Of a stretch of DNA of 44,231 bases, positions 20,971 to 30,841 are shown piece after piece. Source of the DNA: a bacterium (GTDB taxonomy: Bacteria > Margulisbacteria > Marinamargulisbacteria > JABIPA01). The notes beneath the pieces were generated by a model, which searched no databases, was not told the DNA's origin, and saw only the letters and a program-made list of their open reading frames with translations. The DNA lies in NCBI GenBank assembly GCA_018698675.1, contig JABIPA010000074.1:1-44231 (forward strand). Reading direction: 5' to 3'. The translations under genes and the position numbers were made by a program. The first letter of the stretch is position 1; each line of letters starts with the position of its first letter.

Positions 20971-21814
20971 TTTAGTTTTTTTTCTTCTTTCTCTTTTTCT
21001 TTTTTTAAGTTATCCCGTCTCGGCAACCGAGACGGATAAAGCTACCATAAAAGAGATTGGTATTTTTGAAGAATTGGGAGTTACTCCTAATTTTGGTTTT
21101 TCGGTGTCAGGTTCCAATGGCGTTCAGTCCTTGTTTGGGGATGCAATTGATTCTACTCTTCCTACGGTTCTCCAATTTGGATATTTTACCTGTCCAATGC
21201 TTTGTGGATTGGTTTCTAACGGCCTTCTAGAAGTTGTAAATGAATGCAGTTTGGATCTTGGAAAAGATTACCAAATTGCGAGTATTAGTATCAGCGATTT
21301 TGACACGGTTAAAACTATTGATTCGTATTCTAGAAAATATAAGGGTTCCTTAGAAGAGAGACATGAAAATACCGGATGGAAGTACTTCATTAAAGCGGCT
21401 AGCGAACGGAAGACGACCTCAAATATTGACAATGAGTTGGATGTCCTTTCGATTGATGGGTTTGCTAAAGAAGTGGGTTTCAATTACAAATATTTAGTCG
21501 AGTCTGGAGAGTATGCTCACTCAGCCGGATTGATTGTTTTGTCTCCTTCAGGAATTGTTACTCGTTACCTCTATGGTGCTCAATTTAGTGAATTTGATTT
21601 TAAAATGGCTATAATTGAGGCAAAGGACGACAAGGTAAGATCTAGTATAGAAAGGGTCCTTGTTTTCTGTTATAATTACGACCCTCAGAAACAGGGGTAC
21701 TCGATTCAGGCAATGAAGGTGATGAGGGTTGGATCTGGGGTTTTTCTTGTGTTATTGTTGTTAGGAATTATTCGTATAGTTAAGAGAAAAAAAAATGAAT
21801 CAAAAAGCAGATAG
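20948..21814 (+). CDS. SCO1/SenC-type copper chaperone for cytochrome oxidase
   Basis: Sco proteins deliver copper to the CuA centre of oxidase subunit II. The thioredoxin-fold core contains the copper motif CPMLC (in FGYFTCPMLCG) and a conserved His in EYAHSAGL about 120 residues later. An N-terminal signal peptide (about residues 8-26) and a C-terminal membrane helix (about 262-280) place it in the outer face of the membrane. The FCYNYDP segment before that helix is seen in Sco proteins of act-cox operons. The start is TTG at 20948, inside the end of the preceding gene, with no strong ribosome-binding site, so it probably depends on coupling. The end overlaps coxB by 20 bases. Confidence 0.9.
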   Translation: MLKSIKSNLVFFLLSLFLFLSYPVSATETDKATIKEIGIFEELGVTPNFGFSVSGSNGVQSLFGDAIDSTLPTVLQFGYFTCPMLCGLVSNGLLEVVNECSLDLGKDYQIASISISDFDTVKTIDSYSRKYKGSLEERHENTGWKYFIKAASERKTTSNIDNELDVLSIDGFAKEVGFNYKYLVESGEYAHSAGLIVLSPSGIVTRYLYGAQFSEFDFKMAIIEAKDDKVRSSIERVLVFCYNYDPQKQGYSIQAMKVMRVGSGVFLVLLLLGIIRIVKRKKNESKSR

Positions 21815-22760
21815 TTTAGTAGATAAAGGTGGAGTTTGGTTTTCAGAACCAATTTCAACCTATGCCGCTCAGTCCGATAGTTTATTCTATTTTATATTGA
21901 TATTGTCCATTATTATGTTTTTTGCAATCGGGTTTGTAATGTTTTGGTTTATGATCAAGTACAAGCGGACGGAAGAACGTCCAGAAGCAGATGGACAATT
22001 AATTCACAGTAATTTTCTTGAAATTAGTTGGACAGTTATCCCAACTATATTATGTTTATTCGTTTTTTATTGGGGATATAAAGATTTTTTAACAATGTCT
22101 ATTCCTCCAGTCGACGCTATGGAGATTAGAGTGACTGGTCAAAAATGGTTTTGGGAATTCGAAACGGCAGACAATGGTTTGAAAACCACAGGTGAGTTTG
22201 CTGTCCCCGTTAATACTCCAGTTAAGTTAATCATGACATCTAAGGATGTGATTCATAGTCTCTTCGTTCCTAACTTTAGAATGAAGAGAGATGTTGTTCC
22301 TAATCGATATACTCGTGTTTGGTTTGAAGCTGAAAAAACGGGCAGTTACAAATTATTTTGTACCGAATATTGTGGGGATGCACACTCCAAAATGCTTGCC
22401 ACTGTTCACGTGTTAAGTGATGAAGATTATGAAAAGTGGGTAGACAAAAACCTTTCTAGTGATTCGGTTCCCTTGGATGTAATTGGTAAAAAAGTTTTTG
22501 ATGTTAAATGTTCGATTTGTCATTCGACTGATGGTTCTAAGAAGGTTGGTCCTACTTGGAAAGGGCTGTTTGGTTCTAAAAGAGTGTTTGAAGATGGCAC
22601 GAGTCTAGTTGCTGATGATGACTATATTAAAGAGTCAATTAATGAGCCTAGCGCAAAAATTGTGTCTGGATACAAAGGTATTCCAATGACTTCGTTCTTG
22701 GGGTCGGTTTCGGATCGTGAGATTGATGGTTTAATTGAGTATATGAAAACGTTAAAATGA
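21795..22760 (+). CDS. coxB: Cytochrome c oxidase subunit II with fused cytochrome c domain (caa3 type)
   Basis: Subunit II receives electrons at its binuclear CuA centre. Two N-terminal helices (about 30-55 and 79-97) anchor the protein. The cupredoxin domain carries all CuA ligands: H154, C189, E191, C193, H197 and M200 in the [12 protein letters not shown] stretch. After it comes a C-terminal cytochrome c domain with CSICH (C239, C242, H243) and a probable Met ligand in IPMTSF. This fusion defines caa3-type oxidases. Length is 321 residues. The stop codon overlaps the coxA start (ATGA). Confidence 0.97.
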   Translation: MNQKADSLVDKGGVWFSEPISTYAAQSDSLFYFILILSIIMFFAIGFVMFWFMIKYKRTEERPEADGQLIHSNFLEISWTVIPTILCLFVFYWGYKDFLTMSIPPVDAMEIRVTGQKWFWEFETADNGLKTTGEFAVPVNTPVKLIMTSKDVIHSLFVPNFRMKRDVVPNRYTRVWFEAEKTGSYKLFCTEYCGDAHSKMLATVHVLSDEDYEKWVDKNLSSDSVPLDVIGKKVFDVKCSICHSTDGSKKVGPTWKGLFGSKRVFEDGTSLVADDDYIKESINEPSAKIVSGYKGIPMTSFLGSVSDREIDGLIEYMKTLK

Positions 22761-24373
22761 GCGGAGACAATAATATGGAACATGAAGTAGATAAGCGAAG
22801 TTTTTATGAAGTGAAAAAAGGATTTATGTCCTGGGCAATAACATTGGATCATAAACGAATTGGGATCATGTATTTGGTGTCGGTTTTGATCGGGTTCGGG
22901 CTGGGCGGATTATTTGCATTGGCGTTGAGACTCGAATTAATTACCCCAGATAAATTGTTTATGGCGGATAAAATGTATAACCAGTCGTTTACTTTGCATG
23001 GTGCTATAATGGTATTTCTGTTTATTATTCCATCTATACCCGCCTCTTTTGGTAATTTTATGTTGCCGTTAATGTTGGGCGCTAAGGACGTTGCATTTCC
23101 TAGGTTAAATCTAGCGAGTTTTCATATATTCCTTTTAGGAGCTGCTTTTTTAGTTCTTTCTATCTTTTTAGGTGCCGTTGATACTGGATGGACTTTTTAT
23201 GCGCCTTACTCATTACATACAGATACAAGTGTTGTTTGTGCGGTATTTGGTGCCTTCATTATGGGGTTTTCTTCTATTTTGACAGGAGTTAATTTTATAG
23301 CAACTATTCATTCGCTTAGACCTCCTGGAATGACTTGGTTTAGAATGCCGCTTTTTGTTTGGGCTCTGTATTCCACGTCGATTCTTCAAGTCTTAGCTAC
23401 CCCCGTTTTAGGGATTACTTTGTTATTGCTAATGGTTGAACGTGTTATGAATATTGGGATATTTGACCCATCACTGGGTGGTGATCCTGTATTGTTTGAA
23501 CATTTCTTTTGGTTTTATAGTCATCCGGCTGTTTATATTATGATATTGCCTGCAATGGGTGTAATGAGTGAGTTGGTGACGACTTTTTGTAGACGTAATA
23601 TTTTTGGATACAAATATATCGCTTATTCTAGTATTGCTATTGCTGTAATTAGTTTTTTAGTGTGGGGGCATCATTTGTTTGTAAGCGGTCAATCTGATTT
23701 TGCATCCATGTTGTTTTCACTTCTTACATTTTTGGTTGCGATTCCGTCAGCAATAAAGATATTTAATTGGATAGCTACAATGTATAAAGGGTCAATCGAT
23801 GCTAAGTCTCCTTTTTTATACTTCGTTGCATTTATTCTTCTTTTTTGTATCGGTGGGTTCACAGGTATTGTATTAGGAAGTCTTTCTTTAGATGTTAATC
23901 TTCACGATACTTATTTTGTTGTAGCACACTTTCATTACACCATGATGGGTGGAGTTTTAATGGCGTTCTTAGGTGCCGTTCATTATTGGTGGCCAAAAAT
24001 GATTGGAAAAATGTACAACGAATTATTAGCCAAAATCGCTTGTTTTTTAATAGTTATTGGGTTCAATGTTGTATTCTTCCCTCAGTTTTTGATGGGTGCA
24101 AAGGGAATGCCAAGAAGGTATCATGTTTATGATCCTGAATTTCATGTTTATCATGTGATATCGACAGTAGGTAGTTGGATCTTAGCGGTTGGTTTTATTA
24201 TGGTTCTTTATTATTTGATTCAATCTTTAAGAAATGGAGAAAAAGCGCCCGATAACCCTTGGGGGTCTTTGACTCTTGAATGGAAAACTACCTCGCCTCC
24301 AATATTGGAAAATTTTGAGAGTACACCATCTGTAACTTGTGGTCCCTACGAATACAAAGGAAGCCCATCGTGA
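22757..24373 (+). CDS. coxA: Cytochrome c oxidase subunit I, A2-type heme-copper oxidase
   Basis: Subunit I (538 residues, 12 helices) reduces O2 to water and pumps protons. The heme and copper ligands are all present: H81 and H393 (low-spin heme), H391 (heme a3), and H256, H305, H306 for CuB, with cross-linked Y260 in HPAVY. K334 of the K-channel is in place ([10 protein letters not shown]). The D-channel glutamate of A1 enzymes is absent, and Y254-S255 stand before H256 instead. This YS motif marks the A2 subfamily, as in Rhodothermus-type caa3 oxidases. The gene starts inside the coxB stop and ends inside the coxC start. Confidence 0.97.
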   Translation: MSGDNNMEHEVDKRSFYEVKKGFMSWAITLDHKRIGIMYLVSVLIGFGLGGLFALALRLELITPDKLFMADKMYNQSFTLHGAIMVFLFIIPSIPASFGNFMLPLMLGAKDVAFPRLNLASFHIFLLGAAFLVLSIFLGAVDTGWTFYAPYSLHTDTSVVCAVFGAFIMGFSSILTGVNFIATIHSLRPPGMTWFRMPLFVWALYSTSILQVLATPVLGITLLLLMVERVMNIGIFDPSLGGDPVLFEHFFWFYSHPAVYIMILPAMGVMSELVTTFCRRNIFGYKYIAYSSIAIAVISFLVWGHHLFVSGQSDFASMLFSLLTFLVAIPSAIKIFNWIATMYKGSIDAKSPFLYFVAFILLFCIGGFTGIVLGSLSLDVNLHDTYFVVAHFHYTMMGGVLMAFLGAVHYWWPKMIGKMYNELLAKIACFLIVIGFNVVFFPQFLMGAKGMPRRYHVYDPEFHVYHVISTVGSWILAVGFIMVLYYLIQSLRNGEKAPDNPWGSLTLEWKTTSPPILENFESTPSVTCGPYEYKGSPS

Positions 24374-25020
24374 GCGAATTGGATTCGAAGTTTATAAAGC
24401 ATGAGGTAGCTCATCATTTTGAAAGTGCAGAGCAAGAGTTTGATACTGCAAAGCTTGGAATGTGGACCTTTTTGGGGCAGGAATTATTATTTTTTAGTGC
24501 CCTTTTTGTAGCCTACGCTGTATTTAGATTTCTATATCCCGCTATGTTCTTAGAGGCTCATCGTCACTTATCAGTGAATATGGGATTCTTAAATACCATT
24601 GTTTTATTGATTAGTAGTTTTACCATGGCTATGGCAATTAGAAGTGCTCAAGTTAGTAACAAAAAACACACGTTTATTTATTTATTGGTGACGTTGGTAT
24701 GTGCTGGAATGTTTATGGTTGTGAAATATATGGAGTATATGGAAAAATTTCACCATGGTCTTTTACCTGGAAGATGGTTCACGGGTGAGGGGACTTCAGA
24801 GGTATTGCATATCTTTTTTGGTCTTTATTTTTGCTTGACAGGCCTTCACGGTATTCACGTTTTGATTGGGATGGGTTTAATCATTTGGTTATTAATACGG
24901 ACCCAAAAGGGAGAATTTTATTCTGAATATTACACGCCAGTGGAAATGGTCGGATTGTATTGGCATTTGGTTGATTTGGTATGGATATTTTTATTTCCAT
25001 TATTATACTTGGTAGGATAA
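24370..25020 (+). CDS. coxC: Cytochrome c oxidase subunit III
   Basis: Subunit III (216 residues from the chosen start) has five predicted membrane helices and stabilises the oxidase. Typical segments are [19 protein letters not shown] near residues 25-45 and [13 protein letters not shown] with [18 protein letters not shown] near the end. I chose GTG at 24370, which overlaps the coxA stop (GTGA) and has AAAGGAAG 8-14 bases upstream. An ATG at 24337 in this frame lies within coxA and lacks a ribosome-binding site. Confidence 0.95.
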   Translation: MSELDSKFIKHEVAHHFESAEQEFDTAKLGMWTFLGQELLFFSALFVAYAVFRFLYPAMFLEAHRHLSVNMGFLNTIVLLISSFTMAMAIRSAQVSNKKHTFIYLLVTLVCAGMFMVVKYMEYMEKFHHGLLPGRWFTGEGTSEVLHIFFGLYFCLTGLHGIHVLIGMGLIIWLLIRTQKGEFYSEYYTPVEMVGLYWHLVDLVWIFLFPLLYLVG

Positions 25021-25023
25021 ATT

Positions 25024-25398
25024 ATGTCAGAACATTATGTAGTACCTGTTAAGACGTATGTAAAAACATTATTAACATTAATTTTTTTGACGTTTGTGAC
25101 AGTAAAAATAGCAGAATTTGATTTTGGAAGTTTAAACGTCGCAGTCGCCCTTTTTGTAGCGATGATAAAAGCTACCGTGGTTGCTTTGTTTTTTATGGGT
25201 TTAAAATGGGATAAAGGATTTAATGCAGTAATATTGATTACGAGTTTGATTTTTATGGCCATATTTTTCCTTTTAACTTTAGGAGATATAGAAACGCGTG
25301 CTCAGACTGACAAGGTTGAGGCAATGAGATTTGGTATTAACAGTCCTGTTAATATTATTGGCGAAGGTCATAGCGAGTCACACTCGAAAAAACATTAA
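25024..25398 (+). CDS. coxD: Cytochrome c oxidase subunit IV (prokaryotic small subunit)
   Basis: This 124-residue protein has three membrane helices and the segment VALFVAMIKATVVALFFMGLKWD (about 38-60), typical of the bacterial subunit IV family that supports oxidase assembly. It follows coxC after three bases. The C-terminal tail is polar and ends in a cluster of His, Ser and Lys. The next gene, for a large coiled-coil protein, starts 14 bases later. Confidence 0.9.
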   Translation: MSEHYVVPVKTYVKTLLTLIFLTFVTVKIAEFDFGSLNVAVALFVAMIKATVVALFFMGLKWDKGFNAVILITSLIFMAIFFLLTLGDIETRAQTDKVEAMRFGINSPVNIIGEGHSESHSKKH

Positions 25399-25412
25399 GT
25401 TTGGGGGACAGA

Positions 25413-28400
25413 ATGGCTAAATTGTCAGCTTCGGGGTCTCGCGGAAAAAATAATAGAATTATTAATAGTCTTGACGGGGCAAATGTAGTGGGCCCGTCGG
25501 ATGATTTATCTCTGCCTTACGAATCTTTTGAAAAGGAGATCAATAGCGCTGCCGTTCTTCAGGAAAAGGTACAAGCTCAGTCCCAAAGATACTCACAGTT
25601 AAAGATTGGTGTTAAAAAAGAGTTATACAAACTTGAAAAACTTCATAAAATAAAAGTAGATCTTTCGGAAATGGACCAGTATGTTGACGTTCTACGAAAG
25701 AAAAAAAGTGAAATCGAAAACGTTTTTTCCAGAAAGAAAGTAATTTTGGTAAAAGATTACGATGAACTTAAACTCCAACTTGAATCAGAAGTTAACGTAA
25801 TCAAAAAAGAGAAAGACAAAATTGAATTTGAATTGGGTGACATTCGTAGAAATATCGAATTTGATCAGATCGAAAGTTTAAAGAAAATTGAAGATAGACG
25901 AGTTTTGATTGAAAATGAAATTGAAAAAAAGCGGGATGATGTTCAGAAAGATCTTAAGGCGAAGGCCCAAGCATTTAAGGATCATGTTTCCGAAGTTAGG
26001 GATACCCTTTCTATCCAAAAAAGAGGACTCGAGAGTGAGTTAGAGGTTCTTTCTGCTGAATTTAGTGAAAAGAAAAACCAGATCGAATCTGGATACCTTG
26101 AATTCAAAAAGAAATATCAAGAAGATATGGGTATTTTAAACGTAGAATCAGATCTTAAAAAAGAAGAATTGAACGCCGAGATTGAGAAGAGAAAACGTCT
26201 TCATGCTAGTAAACTGTCATCTTTAGAAATAGATCTAAAAACGCGAAGAAATGAAAGCGAGAGACTATACAGTTTATTCGAAAAAAGTTTAAGAGAAAAA
26301 GAAGAAGTCCTTCATCGACAGTTTCAGGAAAAAGAGAGAAATCTCTATGAACGACTTGAAACACGCAAGATAAAGCTTACTCAGGAAGAGAAAGAGTTTG
26401 TAAAAAAGATTGAAGACAATATTCTTAAAAACGAAAACAATCGTGTTTTCGAGGAACAAAAGTTTGAAAATGATAAAAAGTTGCTTCTGGATCAGTTAGA
26501 TGCTTTTAAGTTAACAATAGATGGAAAGTGCAAAGTTTATGAAAAAAAGGAAATGGAACTAAGCAAACTCAAAGTTAATGAGTCTAAGGATAAATTGATT
26601 TTCGAATTAACAACGCAAAGCCGATTGAAAATCGAAAAGATGGAAGACGAATACAGAGCGACGTATCAATCCAATTTATCTGATTTGGCTTCTAAAAGTA
26701 GGAAACTTACCGAGAAATACAATGAAAAATGTAAAAATCTTAATGATCATGAACACGCTATCCAAGAAAAATTTGTTAGAAAAATTGGGGTTTTTGAAAG
26801 AGAGATTAGTAGCATTAGGACTGACTATGACAATGCTGTTGAAAAGGCAGAGGCCTCGTTTATTAAGAGGGAAAGTGAGGTTGAACTCCTTTTTGACAAT
26901 AAGCTAGATAAGCTTAAGTCAGGTCTAGAGTCCCAGGGAAAGAGACTATCCATTATTCACGATTCTAAAGTTTCTGAATTGAACACTCAGATTTCTAAAA
27001 ATAATGATGCCTTTAATGCAAAGGTCGAAGAGTTAGAAAGCGAGTATCAACGAAAAACTGACGCCTTCGAAGTTCTTCAAGCCAAGAGCGAAGAAGATAC
27101 TACGAGACGTAGATTTACTTTAGAAAAGAAAATTAATACCCAGCAAGCCAGTTTGGAGAAAGAATTTAAAGAATTGAAGGACGTGCTTGAAGCAAAGGTT
27201 CTAAAAAGGGAAAGTGATTTGGGCTTTTTGTTTTGTCAGCTGGGTTCCCAATTCGATGAAAAGAGTCTTGAATTAGATAATCGATATCTTGAGAAAGTTC
27301 AAGCATCCGAAAAGGCCCTTTTTTATAAAAACGAAGTAAATAAAAAGAAGTATAATGAATTAAAACATAAATTGGAAAAGCGTACATCGTTACGAGACCA
27401 GGAACTTGAAGAAAAATATCAACAGATGTTTTCTGGCTTGGAATCTGAGTATTTGGAAAAAATGAATGAACTTACTCTAAATCATAAGGCGAAATTTAGT
27501 CGGCTCGACACTACTTTCTCTAATCGGGAGTCTGACTTAGACGATTTATACAAGAAAAAATACACTGTTCTCGACAAAAAGTTCGAAGATAAGAACAAAA
27601 GATTGGAAGAAAAATTTGTTGAGAAGAAAACAAGTTTGTCCGATAGCTACAACGTGAAAGCGATTTCTTTAGAGCGTTCGTTTGAAGAGCAAGAAAAAGA
27701 GTTGAATCGTGAATTTGATTCGAAAAGTAAAGATCTCGTTAAGGATTTAAGTCAAAAAACGAGTGAATTGGAATCAACCTTTAAAGATAGAAGCTTATTT
27801 TTGGAGAAAAAATTCGAGAAAAAGAATGAGGCTTTGAGAGCAAGAGAACTTAAGATTGAGGATGAAAAAGCGGTTGTGAATAAAGAAAAGTCCGATTTGA
27901 GGGCTTCTTTGTTGAGGGACAATGAGCAGAGGATTCAAGATGATGTGGAGCGTTTAATTAAGCTAGAGAAAAATAGGCACATTAATTTGCGAGATAAATT
28001 AAATAGTGAAATTGATGAATTGAAAAATCGGTTAGAAAATAGTGCCGCTAAAGAATCTTCCGAGCTATTGAGCAAGAAGAGTGAAACAGGAGATGTTTCT
28101 AATCAAGAATTGGAACAATTAAAAAAGGAATTCGACGCACTATCAAAGTCAAATAAAAAGTTAAAAGCTGCCTTTTTGGATATCGATGCGAATAACGCAG
28201 AACTAAATAGTCGGTTAAAAGTTAGCAATTCCTCAGTTTTGGCATTGGAAAGTCAGATTTCTAGTTCTTTTGGAAGTGGAGACCTTAAAGCAGAGCTCGA
28301 AGTTAAGCTTAAAAAGGCTGATAGTAAAGTATCCGAGCTTACATTAGTTAATACTGAAATGGTTCAACGCTTAAATAAGGCAATAGAGATGTCAAATTCG

Positions 28401-28565
28401 GACAAAAAAAGGGCTGACAATTTAGATGGTTTAGTCAAAAATTTATCTAATCAATTGCAGGAAAAGTCTCGTAATGCCCACAATGAACACCTGGGAAATG
28501 ATAAGAAGGTTGTCTCAGCTCAAAATAAAAAGGCGATTAAAGTTCTTCGTTCGAGGTCTAGATAA
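25413..28565 (+). CDS. Giant coiled-coil protein with 11-residue (hendecad) repeats
   Basis: This 1050-residue protein is almost entirely charged alpha-helix. There is no signal peptide or membrane segment, and I see no enzymatic motif. The first 35 residues are polar and probably disordered, the coiled coil runs from about residue 40 to 1010, and the C-terminus is basic (VLRSRSR). Residues 614-811 hold 18 consecutive 11-residue units with an aromatic residue or Leu at position 1 and Leu at position 8. I chose ATG 25413, preceded by GGGGGA; a TTG at 25401 would add four residues. The gene sits tightly between coxD (14 bases) and ctaB (2 bases), so it is co-expressed with the oxidase. Function is unknown. 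A filament, scaffold or spacer role is a guess from its shape. Confidence 0.9.
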   Translation: MAKLSASGSRGKNNRIINSLDGANVVGPSDDLSLPYESFEKEINSAAVLQEKVQAQSQRYSQLKIGVKKELYKLEKLHKIKVDLSEMDQYVDVLRKKKSEIENVFSRKKVILVKDYDELKLQLESEVNVIKKEKDKIEFELGDIRRNIEFDQIESLKKIEDRRVLIENEIEKKRDDVQKDLKAKAQAFKDHVSEVRDTLSIQKRGLESELEVLSAEFSEKKNQIESGYLEFKKKYQEDMGILNVESDLKKEELNAEIEKRKRLHASKLSSLEIDLKTRRNESERLYSLFEKSLREKEEVLHRQFQEKERNLYERLETRKIKLTQEEKEFVKKIEDNILKNENNRVFEEQKFENDKKLLLDQLDAFKLTIDGKCKVYEKKEMELSKLKVNESKDKLIFELTTQSRLKIEKMEDEYRATYQSNLSDLASKSRKLTEKYNEKCKNLNDHEHAIQEKFVRKIGVFEREISSIRTDYDNAVEKAEASFIKRESEVELLFDNKLDKLKSGLESQGKRLSIIHDSKVSELNTQISKNNDAFNAKVEELESEYQRKTDAFEVLQAKSEEDTTRRRFTLEKKINTQQASLEKEFKELKDVLEAKVLKRESDLGFLFCQLGSQFDEKSLELDNRYLEKVQASEKALFYKNEVNKKKYNELKHKLEKRTSLRDQELEEKYQQMFSGLESEYLEKMNELTLNHKAKFSRLDTTFSNRESDLDDLYKKKYTVLDKKFEDKNKRLEEKFVEKKTSLSDSYNVKAISLERSFEEQEKELNREFDSKSKDLVKDLSQKTSELESTFKDRSLFLEKKFEKKNEALRARELKIEDEKAVVNKEKSDLRASLLRDNEQRIQDDVERLIKLEKNRHINLRDKLNSEIDELKNRLENSAAKESSELLSKKSETGDVSNQELEQLKKEFDALSKSNKKLKAAFLDIDANNAELNSRLKVSNSSVLALESQISSSFGSGDLKAELEVKLKKADSKVSELTLVNTEMVQRLNKAIEMSNSDKKRADNLDGLVKNLSNQLQEKSRNAHNEHLGNDKKVVSAQNKKAIKVLRSRSR
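27252..27845 (+). repeat. 18 tandem 33-base coding units (11-residue hendecad repeats)
   Basis: In frame from 27252, every 33 bases encodes a unit of the pattern aromatic-x-x-K-x-x-x-L-x-x-x. Examples are FEDKNKRLEEK, FEEQEKELNRE, FKDRSLFLEKK and YQQMFSGLESE. Leu occupies position 8 in nearly all units, and Phe or Tyr position 1 in 14 of 18. The DNA units are diverged, so the periodicity is maintained at the protein level. Weaker units continue a few repeats upstream. Confidence 0.85.
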
Positions 28566-28567
28566 CA

Positions 28568-29446
28568 ATGTCTGATTCAAACGCTCAGGGACATTTTAAA
28601 AACATATTGGATTTGATTAAACTAAGAATCACTGTGATGCAATGGGTTACTTTTGCAATGGGTTTTTGGCTTGGGAATATTGGACAATTTGATCTTATAA
28701 CGTTTGTTTACGGATTAATCGGAACAGGACTCGTTGCTTCAGGAGCAGGCGCTATTAATCATGCTATGGAAAAAGACATAGATAGGCTTATGAATAGGAC
28801 AAAAAATCGTCCTTTGCCAACAGGTGTTTATTCTACGAGCGCTGTAGTTGGACTAAGCTTTCTACTTCTTGGTATTGGAAGTAGCATTCTTTTTTTTAAG
28901 GTCAACTTATTGACGGCTGTTTTGGCAGTCCTCACATATGGGTTCTACGTAATTTACACTGTTTCAAAAAAATACACCTCATTAAACACGTTGATTGGAG
29001 CTATACCTGGCGCTATGGCTCCTTTGGGGGGCTGGGCGGCTTCTTCTGGCACACTAAATTTAGACGCATGGGTGTTTTTCATTATTCTATTTGTTTGGCA
29101 GCTCCCTCATTTTTACGCTATCGCATGGATGTTTAAGGATGATTACGAGAGTGCTAAACTAAAAATGATTTCCTGCTTTGACGTTGATGGCAGTAGAACG
29201 TATCGACAGATATTGATCACTATTGTTTTATTGATAGTTGTTTCAGTTTATCCATATTTTACGGGAATGTTGGGGTCAATATATTTGTTCGGAAGTATCT
29301 GTCTTGGATGCTTTTTCTTAATAAATGGGTTAAAATTCAATAAAGATCGATCAATATTAAGGGCGCGGAAAATTATGAGAGTTTCAATTATATATTTACC
29401 ACTTTTACTATTGGTAATGATAATAGACATTCAATTGATGATTTGA
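28568..29446 (+). CDS. ctaB: Protoheme IX farnesyltransferase (heme O synthase)
   Basis: CtaB attaches a farnesyl chain to heme b to form heme O, the precursor of oxidase heme A. The protein is 292 residues with about eight or nine membrane helices. The prenyl-diphosphate binding motif is intact: NHAMEKDIDRLMNRTKNRPL (about residues 65-84). The second conserved region around DDYESAKLKM (about 194-203) is also present. It is the 14th gene of the act-cox operon, two bases after the coiled-coil gene. No heme A synthase (ctaA) is in the window. Confidence 0.95.
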   Translation: MSDSNAQGHFKNILDLIKLRITVMQWVTFAMGFWLGNIGQFDLITFVYGLIGTGLVASGAGAINHAMEKDIDRLMNRTKNRPLPTGVYSTSAVVGLSFLLLGIGSSILFFKVNLLTAVLAVLTYGFYVIYTVSKKYTSLNTLIGAIPGAMAPLGGWAASSGTLNLDAWVFFIILFVWQLPHFYAIAWMFKDDYESAKLKMISCFDVDGSRTYRQILITIVLLIVVSVYPYFTGMLGSIYLFGSICLGCFFLINGLKFNKDRSILRARKIMRVSIIYLPLLLLVMIIDIQLMI

Positions 29447-29473
29447 ATTTTGAGTTCAAGATAAGGATATAAC

Positions 29474-29881
29474 GTGAATATATATAAGTTATCGGGATTA
29501 TTATTAAGTATAGCTATTCTTATTTTTGTCTATTTAGCTAAAGACGCATTAAATAAAAAACAGGATTTGGAAGTCAAGAAGAATTTGGGTTTGACTTCTC
29601 TATTTTCAAGTCTTCATATTTTTATTTTAGTTTACTTTTTTTATCAATTTGATTTTATTGTTGGGCTGAAAATAGGATACCTTTTTAGACAAATTTTTGC
29701 TTTTTTATTGGTTATAAATAATGGGTTAGTTATACTGGCAAGTCCTTATTTTATTTTAAATGTTTTAGGACTTGTTTTTGATATTGAAAAGAATCGATCG
29801 AAATTGATAAATATTTGTAATTATTGGATTGGAATTTCATTGTTTGGTTCAGTTGTTTATTTTTCTCTTTTATTAGTATAA
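29474..29881 (+). CDS. Small four-helix membrane protein, possibly DUF420/CtaM-like
   Basis: This 135-residue protein has four hydrophobic helices (about 5-22, 42-62, 70-98 and 115-135) and few charged residues between them. The last part (ASPYFILNVLGLVF...KLINICNYWIGISLFGSVVYFSLLL) faintly recalls the final helices of the DUF420 family, which is involved in oxidase assembly, but the conserved histidines of that family are missing. Position just after ctaB supports a link with heme or oxidase maturation. Start is GTG 29474 with AAGGA upstream. Confidence 0.6.
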   Translation: MNIYKLSGLLLSIAILIFVYLAKDALNKKQDLEVKKNLGLTSLFSSLHIFILVYFFYQFDFIVGLKIGYLFRQIFAFLLVINNGLVILASPYFILNVLGLVFDIEKNRSKLINICNYWIGISLFGSVVYFSLLLV

Positions 29882-29889
29882 GGATGTCT

Positions 29890-30813
29890 ATGAAAAAAAT
29901 TATTTTAGCCCATACTCAAGGGTTTTGTGCTGGTGTTTCTAATGCAGTGGATGTTGTTAACATGGCCTTAGAAAAGTACGGGAAACCTATTTATGTAAGG
30001 CACCAGATTGTCCATAACACATGGGTAATAGAAGACTTCGAAAAAAAGGGAGTCGTGTTTATAGAAAATATTGGGGATGTTCCAAATAAAAGTGTAGTTG
30101 TTTTTAGCGCACATGGCGTTTCGCCTGGAATATACAAAGAAGCGCAAGATAAAAAGATACATGTTGTTGACGCGACATGTCCTCTTGTTAAAAAGATTCA
30201 TAGACAAGCGAATCGGTATTCAGATAGAAAAATGCCAACTATTTTGATCGGGCATAAAGGGCATCAGGAATTAGTTGGGACATCTGGATACGTCGATAAA
30301 GAGTTTCTTCATATAGTGGAAGATGTTCATGATGTCGACAAATTGGAAATCGACGAAAATGAATCAGTCGCTTTTATCACACAAACAACTCTTTCTATTT
30401 CTGATACGTCCGAAATAGTCGACAAATTGAGGGAAAAATTTCCTAATTTGAATAAACGACCTAAAAATGACATTTGCTACGCTACCCAAAATAGGCAAGA
30501 CGCCGTTTTAGAATTAGCCAAAGAAAGTGATGTTGTTGTTATTTGTGGATCACCGAATAGTTCTAATAGTAATAGACTAAGAGAGACTGCAGAAAAATGC
30601 GGTACAGATGCTTATATTATTGATTCGGAAAAAGAGTTTGAATTTGAGTGGATAGAAGGTAAATCTGTATTAGGAATAAGTTCGGGGGCGTCTGTACCAC
30701 GATATATTGTAGATCAGTTGGTAGCTCGTGTGAGAGAAAGATATCCTCTGATAGGAGTTTCAGAGGGGGAAGACGTAGAAGCTGGTATTCAGTTTCCACT
30801 TCCACTAGTGTAA
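29890..30813 (+). CDS. ispH: 4-hydroxy-3-methylbut-2-enyl diphosphate reductase IspH
   Basis: IspH makes isopentenyl and dimethylallyl diphosphate in the last step of the MEP pathway, using a [4Fe-4S] cluster. The three cluster cysteines are C13 (GFCAGV), C97 (DATCPLV) and C196 (ICYATQNRQ). Substrate residues H42, H75, H122 and E127 are in their usual surroundings, as is the SPNSSNSNRL loop (221-230). I chose ATG 29890 (307 residues), preceded by AAGGA at five bases. The nearby ATG 29884 overlaps that site. The gene is nine bases after the small membrane protein. Confidence 0.96.
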   Translation: MKKIILAHTQGFCAGVSNAVDVVNMALEKYGKPIYVRHQIVHNTWVIEDFEKKGVVFIENIGDVPNKSVVVFSAHGVSPGIYKEAQDKKIHVVDATCPLVKKIHRQANRYSDRKMPTILIGHKGHQELVGTSGYVDKEFLHIVEDVHDVDKLEIDENESVAFITQTTLSISDTSEIVDKLREKFPNLNKRPKNDICYATQNRQDAVLELAKESDVVVICGSPNSSNSNRLRETAEKCGTDAYIIDSEKEFEFEWIEGKSVLGISSGASVPRYIVDQLVARVRERYPLIGVSEGEDVEAGIQFPLPLV

Positions 30814-30841
30814 ATATTTTTGATTAATTTTTAGGTAACCC

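Noticed and set aside
27252-27845. Recent tandem DNA duplication in the coiled-coil gene
   Set aside because: Neighbouring 33-base units differ strongly in DNA sequence; only the amino-acid pattern repeats, so this is old or selected periodicity.
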